Positions 13,170 to 18,814 of a DNA stretch of 18,814 nucleotides are shown here, one piece after another. The DNA is from Spirochaetales bacterium (lineage in GTDB: Bacteria > Spirochaetota > Spirochaetia > Sphaerochaetales > Sphaerochaetaceae), in NCBI GenBank assembly GCA_017962865.1, contig JAGCUM010000186.1, positions 1 to 18,814 on the forward strand, in the 5' to 3' direction. Within the stretch, counting starts at the first letter, position 1, and every line of letters starts with the position of its first letter. The notes beneath the pieces are model-generated. The model saw only the letters and a list, made by a program, of their open reading frames with translations. It had not been told where the DNA came from and did not search any database. A program made the translations under genes and the position numbers.

Positions 13170-14096
13170 ATGCAGTTCACCGTTGTTTTGCAGAGTATTC
13201 TATTCATGCTGGCCTTCATGGCCCTCGGATTCGTCCTGGTAAAGGTCAGGGCTTCAGATGCCTCCCATGCCAAGACTCTGTCCGCACTGCTGCTCTACGG
13301 ATGCACTCCGGGCATAATAATCACCTCCTTCCAGGAGATGGAATACTCCCCCGATAACAACATGAACCTGCTTCTGTTCTTCATTCTGAGTCTTCTGATT
13401 CAGCTTCTGCTTTTCGGCCTGCTGTCACTTCTGTTCAGGGACAGGATGGAGAACGGGAAATACCGCATTCTGACAATTGGATCCTTCATGGGCAATACCG
13501 GATTCTTCGGTCAGCCTGTCGTAATGGCCATTTTTCCGGACAGGCCTATTGCCGCCTGCTACTGCATGATGGCGTCCATCAGCATGAACCTTCTGGTATT
13601 CACTCTCGGCGAGTACATGATTTCAAGGGATAAAAAGTACATCTCCGCCAAAAAGGCCATACTCAATCCGACTGTCTTTTCCCTCGTAGTCGCTCTTCCC
13701 CTCTACTTTTTGAAGATAAGGCTCCCGAACGTCCCGTTCAATGTTCTCAGTGCTTTAAGAACCATGTCAGCCCCGCTCTGCATGCTGATGCTGGGTCTCA
13801 GGCTGGCATCCATGAAACTCAGGGAAGTCTTCGCAGAGCCTCTTGCCTACATGGTCAGCGCCCTCAAGTTGCTGGCATTTCCCCTTATCTCCTACTCCAT
13901 CGTCTGCCTTATCCCCGGTCTGGACCAGACCTTCAGAACCACCATGCTGGTCGTTGCCGCAGCCCCCTGCGCTTCCATAGTGCTGGCACTGGCGGAAAAA
14001 CATGACTGCGAGCAGAAGAGCGCAGCATATTCCGTTCTGATTTCATCGATTCTCTGCGTGATCACTCTCCCCATGCTTTCCCTGATTTTCGGGTAA
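13170..14096 (+). CDS. AEC family transporter (auxin efflux carrier-like)
   Basis: A 308-residue inner-membrane transporter of the AEC family, which includes small-organic-acid and malate/malonate permeases. It has about ten helices, with the conserved start LFMLAFMALGFVLVKVR, the NTGFFGQPVVMAIF segment (NxGxxGxP), ILNPTVFSLVVALPLYFLKI, a helix ending in APLCMLMLGLRLA, and VVAAAPCASIVLALAEKHDC near the C-terminus. Family length is usually about 300-320, so it is complete. ATG at 13170 has only GAGG 2 nt away, too close to act as a Shine-Dalgarno sequence. The substrate cannot be told from the sequence. The gap to the next gene is 64 bp with no obvious terminator. Confidence 0.93.
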   Translation: MQFTVVLQSILFMLAFMALGFVLVKVRASDASHAKTLSALLLYGCTPGIIITSFQEMEYSPDNNMNLLLFFILSLLIQLLLFGLLSLLFRDRMENGKYRILTIGSFMGNTGFFGQPVVMAIFPDRPIAACYCMMASISMNLLVFTLGEYMISRDKKYISAKKAILNPTVFSLVVALPLYFLKIRLPNVPFNVLSALRTMSAPLCMLMLGLRLASMKLREVFAEPLAYMVSALKLLAFPLISYSIVCLIPGLDQTFRTTMLVVAAAPCASIVLALAEKHDCEQKSAAYSVLISSILCVITLPMLSLIFG

Positions 14097-14108
14097 CTTT
14101 TTCCTTTA

Positions 14109-14136
14109 TTGACGGTTTTACTAAATGTGTTAGGAA
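14109..14136 (+). promoter_or_regulatory. Candidate promoter of the lipoprotein gene at 14161
   Basis: TTGACG (14109-14114) and, 16 bp on, TGTTAGGAA, an extended -10 with a weak hexamer (14131-14136). Good -35, weak -10. Confidence 0.4.
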
Positions 14137-14149
14137 AGCGTCAGCTTTC
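14134..14149 (+). other. Small hairpin in the leader before the Shine-Dalgarno
   Basis: GAAAGC (14134-14139) and GCTTTC (14144-14149) form a 6-bp stem with a GTCA loop, ending 1 nt before GGAGGAAAAC. It may help or hinder initiation; it is too small and T-poor to be a terminator. Confidence 0.45.
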
Positions 14150-14160
14150 GGAGGAAAACT

Positions 14161-15261
14161 ATGAAAAAGAATTTCACATTCAGATTCATCGCGACAATTC
14201 TGCTGGTTCTCTCCATCCTGTTTGTCGTCTCCTGTAAGCAGGAGAAGGAAAAACCCGCTGAAATCACCGAAGAACAGGGACAGGAAGTCATCGAGATCGG
14301 TACGAACATCGTCAACAGCGTCGACCTGTTTTCGATGAAGATCGATGCAACGGGATCGCTTACGCTGGATGCAAACCTCAAGATCCAGAACGGCAGCAAT
14401 GAGTACTTCGAGATTGCCGATGCCCATATCGACACCAGTATCGTCGAATACAACGTGAAGAAAACCCAGAAAGACGGAAGCATCAAAGAGACTACCGAGC
14501 CGAACATCGGAAATACAACGGCAAGCGCCAAGATCAAAGGAAAGGATTCCACAGATCCGACCAAGACCGTCGAGATTTCGGTCAGCGCTGCCCTTCATCC
14601 AAGGAATATTGAGAGCGGCGAAACCGTGACTGCAGGAACAATCACCATCGATGACCAGGAACTTGATGTGGAAGAAACGGAACCCGGAACGGATTTACTC
14701 ATGTCCGTCTTCTCTGCAAAGCATCTGGATACCGAAGGCATATTGGTCCAGGAGGACGATGACCTTGAACTGAACGAGGACCTGCTGTACAGCTGCGGCG
14801 AAGGAAGCCTTTATGCAACGCTCAAGGACGTAGGTCTTGTCTTCTCCGGAACCGCCAAGGACGGAACTCCTTTCAGTGCATCACTGACCCTGAGCGGAAC
14901 CATAGATGTCGAAACCGATGCTCCCAAAGCCGGCAAGCGCTCGGTATCAATCGATTCGAATGTTGATTTCACCATCAAGATTGCATACGGCGAAAGAAAC
15001 AGCGAGTTCACCATGAAGTTCTATGAGAAGAACACAACCGATGATGTAGAGGCTCTGATAGACCATATCGGAGAGGCCTTTGAGAACGACCTTACACTTG
15101 AGGATGCAAAGGTTCTGATGGCAGAGATCGGCCTGACAACCAGCCCGAAATACGCCACCATCAACGGAGTGCAGGTAGACGCAACATCCTATCTGAACTA
15201 TCTCATCAACTTCGCCATCGAGCAGGCTTCAGCCGGTAATGAAGAAGAGTTACCGGAATAA
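14161..15261 (+). CDS. Lipoprotein of unknown function
   Basis: A 366-residue lipoprotein: a long hydrophobic signal with C25 after FVVS (lipobox VVSC), followed by KQEKEKPAEITEEQGQEVIE. The mature part is mostly beta-like with many Thr/Ser (for example SLTLDANLKIQNGSNEYFEI, GTIDVETDAPKAGKRSVSID). Its C-terminal YATINGVQVDATSYLNYLI recalls the ending of the lipoproteins at 5697-7813 (INGIHIDAAG), which may be chance. ATG at 14161 follows GGAGGAAAAC. A small hairpin precedes that site. It ends at a strong terminator. No known domain recognised. Confidence 0.8.
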   Translation: MKKNFTFRFIATILLVLSILFVVSCKQEKEKPAEITEEQGQEVIEIGTNIVNSVDLFSMKIDATGSLTLDANLKIQNGSNEYFEIADAHIDTSIVEYNVKKTQKDGSIKETTEPNIGNTTASAKIKGKDSTDPTKTVEISVSAALHPRNIESGETVTAGTITIDDQELDVEETEPGTDLLMSVFSAKHLDTEGILVQEDDDLELNEDLLYSCGEGSLYATLKDVGLVFSGTAKDGTPFSASLTLSGTIDVETDAPKAGKRSVSIDSNVDFTIKIAYGERNSEFTMKFYEKNTTDDVEALIDHIGEAFENDLTLEDAKVLMAEIGLTTSPKYATINGVQVDATSYLNYLINFAIEQASAGNEEELPE

Positions 15262-15281
15262 CAGACAGTAATTCCAATTAT

Positions 15282-15328
15282 CTTCCGCTTAAATCGGCCT
15301 CATAACGTTTTAAGCGGAAGTTTTTTTT
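15282..15328 (+). terminator. Rho-independent terminator of the lipoprotein gene
   Basis: CTTCCGCTTAAA (15282-15293) pairs with TTTAAGCGGAAG (15309-15320), a 12-bp stem followed by eight Ts. A nearly identical palindrome follows at 15333-15373. Confidence 0.9.
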
Positions 15329-15332
15329 GTTT

Positions 15333-15373
15333 TTTTCCGCTTAAATCAGCCCTATTGCGTTTTAAGCGGAAAA
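15333..15373. repeat. Second copy of the TTCCGCTTAAA palindrome
   Basis: TTTTCCGCTTAAA (15333-15345) and TTTAAGCGGAAAA (15361-15373) form a stem matching the preceding terminator's sequence, with a related loop. There is no T-run after it, so it is not itself a plus-strand terminator. It ends about 13 bp before the -35 box of the GH3 gene. Confidence 0.85.
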
Positions 15374-15385
15374 CTAAAGTCAAAA

Positions 15386-15414
15386 TTGCAAACGCCATAT
15401 ATTTGCTTTATAGT
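15386..15414 (+). promoter_or_regulatory. Sigma70-like promoter of the GH3 gene
   Basis: TTGCAA (15386-15391) and TATAGT (15409-15414) with exactly 17 bp between, giving a transcript start near 15421 and a leader of about 31 nt. Confidence 0.75.
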
Positions 15415-15438
15415 TCATCCTAGAGGAATATGCTCCTC

Positions 15439-15446
15439 AAGGGGGA
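15439..15446 (+). promoter_or_regulatory. Ribosome binding site fixing the GH3 start
   Basis: AAGGGGGA 5 nt before the ATG at 15452. A longer upstream TTG frame would begin inside the -35 box, so 15452 is the start. Confidence 0.8.
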
Positions 15447-15451
15447 ACAAA

Positions 15452-17914
15452 ATGGAAAAGCTTCTTGATTATGAGAGAAAACACCTGGACGTGCTCAGAC
15501 CTCATCTGGCTGAATGCACGGTACTGCTCAGGAAAGACGGAAGTTTCCCCCTGTCCGCTCCCTGCCCCATAGCAGCTTTCGGAAACGGAGTAAGAAGGAC
15601 CATCAAGGGCGGCAAGGGCTCCGGGGAGGTAAACTCGCGCTTCTTCATCAACGTCGAAGATGGCCTTGCCCAGGCAGGATTCAAGGTCATTTCAAAGGCC
15701 TGGCTCGATGCCTACGACAGCCTCAGATCTCAGGCGAGAAAAGCCTTCGTGGCAGATGTAAAAGCCCAGGCCAAAGCCCATCACCAGATGGCAGCCTTCT
15801 ATGCAATGGGCATGACGATGGCCGAGCCCGAATACGATATTGCACTGACGACAGACGATCAGCAGAAGACCGATACCGCCGTATATGTGCTTGCCAGGGA
15901 CTCTGGTGAAGGCAATGACAGAAAGCCGGTCGAAGGCGATGTTCTTCTTACCGACTCGGAGCGTCGCGATATCCTAAAACTCAATGAAACCTACGAAAAA
16001 TTCATGCTTGTTCTCAATACAGGCGGTCCTGTTGACCTCAGCGGCCTTGATGAAGTAAAGAACATCCTTGTCCTTTCCCAGCTTGGAGTGCAAACCGGAA
16101 CGGCTCTTTCCGACATCCTTTTGGGAAAGCTCAACCCATCCGGAAAACTAGCTACAACCTGGTCTTCATGGGACAGCTACTGCAAGGAAGGCAACTTCGG
16201 AGACCACGACAACACAGATTACAAGGAAGGCATCTATGTCGGTTACAGGTACTTCGATTCTATAGGAAAGAGAGCCCTCTTCCCCTTCGGTTTCGGACTA
16301 TCCTACACCGGCTTCAAGATCGATCCCCAGCCCGTGGAGCTTCAGGGCACTTCGGTAACGCTGAAGGCCGAGGTAACCAACATGGGACGCCTTCCGGGCA
16401 AGGAGGTTGTCCAGGCCTATGTCAGCTGTCCTCAGGGCAGACTGGGAAAGCCCTACCAGGATCTTGCAGGCTTTGCAAAGACAGCCATCATTGAATCCGG
16501 CAAATCGGATACTGTCTGCATCGGATTCGATATCAGGGACCTGGCTTCCTACGACGAAAAGCAGGCGGCTTTCATACTCGAAAAAGGTTCATATATAGTC
16601 AGGGTCGGAAACTCCAGCACCCATACCATGCCCATAGCGGTCATAGAACTCGACGAAGATGCACTGATCAGAAAAGTCCGAAATGTCTGCGGAAAGCCTT
16701 CCTTCGAGGATTGGAAACCTCGGATGGACACCGATGAGGAGATTCCGGAGTATATTCCCGTTCTGAAGCTCTCTTCCTCATCCATTGAAACGGAATCAGT
16801 CGATTATGAATCCAACTACCCTATAGATGAGAATGTCACCAGGCTTTCCGACAGGCAGCTGGCCCTTGCAAATGTAGGCGGAGCCTTCAAGGAAAAAGGC
16901 GGACTGTTGGACATCATCGGAAACGCCAGCTCAACTGTAGCCGGAGCTGCGGGAGAAAGCACTCCCAGGCTCAGGGATGCCGGACTCAAGCCCATAGTGA
17001 TGTCAGACGGTCCTGCCGGACTGAGACTCACTCCCCTCTACTACCGTGACGGCAGGGGTGCCCACGGATTGGGCGGAAACGGTCTTTCCGAGAGCCTCAT
17101 GGAGTTCCTGCCGTCCATCGCAAAATGGTTCATGACAAGGTCGGGCAAAAAGAGCAAGGCACCCAAAGGAGCGGAAATCCAATCCCAGTGGTGCACGGCC
17201 ATACCCATCGGAACAGCCATTGCACAGAGCTGGAACACCGATTTTGCAAAGCTTTGCGGTGATATCGTAGGAACCGAGATGCAGATGTTCCGCATCCAGC
17301 TCTGGCTAGCCCCAGCGCTCAACATCCACAGAAGCATTCTCTGCGGCCGCAACTTCGAGTATTTCTCAGAAGATCCCCTGATCAGCGGAAAAATGGCCGC
17401 TGCCCTTACGAACGGAGTTCAGTCCCATCCGGGCTGCGGGACAACCATCAAGCACTTTGCAACCAACAACCAGGAGACCAACCGCTACGGCAACAGCAGC
17501 AATGTATCCGAAAGAGCCCTGAGAGAGATTTATCTGAAAGGTTTCGGAATTGCAGTGCGTGAATCACAGCCCAAGGCCGTGATGACATCCTACAACCTTC
17601 TGAACGGCAAGCACACTGCAGAAAGCAGGGATCTCATCGAGAACGTACTGAGGCGGGAGTTCGGTTTTGAAGGCATCGTGATGACGGACTGGGTCGTTGC
17701 AAGCGGAATAATGAACAGCAAGACGGACATCTACCCTGCAGTTCAGCCCAAACTGACCGCAGCAGCAGGAAGCGACCTGTTCATGCCCGGGTGCAAGAAG
17801 GATTACGAGAATATGCTCGAAGGTCTTTCGGACGGAAGCCTTTCAAGAGAGCAGCTTCAGATCAATACCACGCGCATCTTCCGCATGGCGGAGGAACTCT
17901 GCATCAATCAGTGA
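15452..17914 (+). CDS. Glycoside hydrolase family 3 (beta-glucosidase type), permuted domain order
   Basis: An 820-residue cytoplasmic-looking enzyme (no signal peptide). Domain order is reversed from most GH3 enzymes: a C-terminal-type alpha/beta domain comes first (1 to about 295; KLATTWSSWDSYC, YKEGIYVGYRYFD with E259, the presumed acid/base, and FPFGFGLSYTGF). A fibronectin III-like domain follows (about 300-410, VTLKAEVTNMGRLPGKEVVQ), and the GH3 catalytic barrel is last (about 500-820; MSDGPAGLRL with D519, CGRNFEYFSEDP, TTIKHFATNNQE with K667 and H668, and GIVMTDW with D746 as nucleophile). Reversed GH3 order is known in rumen bacteria such as Butyrivibrio. The residues needed for activity are present. 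Substrate probably beta-glucosides or cello-oligosaccharides, not provable here. The stop overlaps the convergent gene. Confidence 0.93.
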   Translation: MEKLLDYERKHLDVLRPHLAECTVLLRKDGSFPLSAPCPIAAFGNGVRRTIKGGKGSGEVNSRFFINVEDGLAQAGFKVISKAWLDAYDSLRSQARKAFVADVKAQAKAHHQMAAFYAMGMTMAEPEYDIALTTDDQQKTDTAVYVLARDSGEGNDRKPVEGDVLLTDSERRDILKLNETYEKFMLVLNTGGPVDLSGLDEVKNILVLSQLGVQTGTALSDILLGKLNPSGKLATTWSSWDSYCKEGNFGDHDNTDYKEGIYVGYRYFDSIGKRALFPFGFGLSYTGFKIDPQPVELQGTSVTLKAEVTNMGRLPGKEVVQAYVSCPQGRLGKPYQDLAGFAKTAIIESGKSDTVCIGFDIRDLASYDEKQAAFILEKGSYIVRVGNSSTHTMPIAVIELDEDALIRKVRNVCGKPSFEDWKPRMDTDEEIPEYIPVLKLSSSSIETESVDYESNYPIDENVTRLSDRQLALANVGGAFKEKGGLLDIIGNASSTVAGAAGESTPRLRDAGLKPIVMSDGPAGLRLTPLYYRDGRGAHGLGGNGLSESLMEFLPSIAKWFMTRSGKKSKAPKGAEIQSQWCTAIPIGTAIAQSWNTDFAKLCGDIVGTEMQMFRIQLWLAPALNIHRSILCGRNFEYFSEDPLISGKMAAALTNGVQSHPGCGTTIKHFATNNQETNRYGNSSNVSERALREIYLKGFGIAVRESQPKAVMTSYNLLNGKHTAESRDLIENVLRREFGFEGIVMTDWVVASGIMNSKTDIYPAVQPKLTAAAGSDLFMPGCKKDYENMLEGLSDGSLSREQLQINTTRIFRMAEELCINQ

Positions 17915-18814
17915 TGGAACAGTCTGGCATGGGTAAACACCAGTACCATGCCGTGCTCATCACAAGCCTCTATGATATCAGCATCCCTTGCCGATCCGCC
18001 GGGCTCTGCCACATAGGAAACACCTGACTTTGCAGAGCGGTCGATATTGTCCCTGAACGGGAAGAATCCGTCCGATGCAAGACTCACGCCCTTTATGTTC
18101 TCAAGGAAGGCTTTCTTCTCTTCCGAGGTGAACTTCTCAGGCTTTTCAGCGAAGTACTGGCTCCAGTTGCCCAGTACATCGATTTCGGGGTCATCTGCCA
18201 GATACTGCTCTATAATGTTATCTTTTTCGTTTCTAGTTTTCCCTTTTAGGAATGATAGACCCAGTACTTTCTCCGATTGTCTGAGCTGCCAGAGGTCTGC
18301 CTTGGAGCCTGCAAGACGGGTGCATGCAAGGCGTGACTGTTGTCCTGAACCCACTCCGATGGTCTGTCCGTTCTTGGCATAGCAGACCGAATTGGACTGC
18401 GTATACTTGAGGGCAAGAAGAGCCACGATCATATCCAGTCTTGCACTTTCGGGAATTGATTTCTCCACAGACCTGATATCTTCAAAAGTGCTTGCATCCG
18501 GCATCCAGCCGTTGTGGTCCTGCACCAGGTCCAGACCGAATACTGTATGTTTCTCTGCAGTCTGAGGGACATAGGAAGGATCGATCTGAAGAACAAGATA
18601 GCTTCCGCCCTTCTTTGCCTTTAGTATCTCCAAAGCCTCAGGCTCATATCCCGGGGCAATGACTCCGTCGGAGACCTCCTTGGAGATTATCGAGGCAGTA
18701 CATCTGTCACACACATCCGAGAGGCTTACGAAATCCCCGAAACTTGCCATGCGGTCCGCACCGCGGGCCCTGATGTATGCGGTTGCAAGGGGGCTCAGAT
18801 CCATGGAAGGAGAA
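17908..18814 (-). CDS. Stand-alone AICAR formyltransferase (5' end off the window)
   Basis: The C-terminal 300 or so residues of phosphoribosylaminoimidazolecarboxamide formyltransferase, the step making FAICAR from AICAR with 10-formyl-THF in de novo purine synthesis. Motifs are clear: DLSPLATAYIRARGADRMAS, FGDFVSLSDVCD, NSVCYAKNGQTIGVGSGQQS, the SDGFFPFRDNID segment, GVSYVAEPGGSARDADIIEA and the terminal RLFHH. The wording matches the stand-alone ~390-residue form rather than the PurH fusion. The frame stays open through the right edge, so the first start-like ATG (18804) is internal and the N-terminus is missing. Symbol left blank because the usual purH name implies the bifunctional enzyme. 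Confidence 0.9.
   Translation of the reverse strand, partial: SPSMDLSPLATAYIRARGADRMASFGDFVSLSDVCDRCTASIISKEVSDGVIAPGYEPEALEILKAKKGGSYLVLQIDPSYVPQTAEKHTVFGLDLVQDHNGWMPDASTFEDIRSVEKSIPESARLDMIVALLALKYTQSNSVCYAKNGQTIGVGSGQQSRLACTRLAGSKADLWQLRQSEKVLGLSFLKGKTRNEKDNIIEQYLADDPEIDVLGNWSQYFAEKPEKFTSEEKKAFLENIKGVSLASDGFFPFRDNIDRSAKSGVSYVAEPGGSARDADIIEACDEHGMVLVFTHARLFHH

Noticed and set aside
15386..15451. A longer GH3 protein starting from a TTG at 15386.
   Set aside because: That codon is the -35 box and has no ribosome site; the ATG at 15452 has one.

Overview
The window is about 18.8 kb of chromosome-like DNA with moderate GC, densely packed with roughly 20 genes. It reads as a host- or gut-associated spirochaete of the Sphaerochaeta type. 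This is an inference from the genes: many signal-peptide beta-barrel proteins and lipoproteins (a two-membrane envelope), a lipobox-only family with no obvious relatives, a stand-alone AICAR formyltransferase, and a carbohydrate-using flavour (GH3 glycosidase, NanE). No species can be named from the sequence alone. I see no rRNA, tRNA, CRISPR array, insertion sequence or phage gene.

Layout. 17-574 (+) is a flavin reductase-like protein, followed by a 42-bp tandem repeat array (588-750) and the terminator of a convergent YegP/DUF1508 gene. 1238-2279 (-) is an HU/IHF-like gene followed by a PrsW-type membrane protease, with a strong promoter at 2325-2353. 2357-7813 (-) is a co-directional envelope operon: two paralogous lipoproteins, an outer-membrane barrel protein, and an ABC-2/ABCG-like permease. 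The permease's extracytoplasmic loop carries a repeated short peptide motif. Its reading frame is cut by an in-frame amber codon at 2681-2683, so the last repeats and the last membrane helix lie beyond the stop. 7902-8261 (-) is a small lipoprotein. 8357-9757 (+) is an NfeD plus SPFH pair ending at a bidirectional terminator. 9830-11782 (-) holds three secreted or outer-membrane proteins, two of them tandem paralogues. 11848-12546 (-) is nanE; 12639-13046 (-) is a small membrane protein; 13170-14096 (+) is an AEC transporter; 14161-15261 (+) is a lipoprotein. Two near-identical palindromes (15282-15373), the first a terminator, precede a GH3 beta-glucosidase with permuted domain order (15452-17914, +). 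This ends tail-to-tail, overlapping by 7 bp, with the AICAR formyltransferase gene (17908 to beyond the right edge, -).

How it fits together. The most system-like part is the 7813-to-2357 operon: lipoproteins, a beta-barrel and an inner-membrane ABC-2-type permease in one transcript suggest a machine or transport route spanning the envelope. There is no ATPase gene in the window, and the amber codon leaves open whether the permease is intact in this strain. Regulation is visible as several sigma70-like promoters, a 7+7 bp inverted repeat at the operon promoter, and two promoters whose predicted start sites fall on the start codon (candidate leaderless mRNAs).
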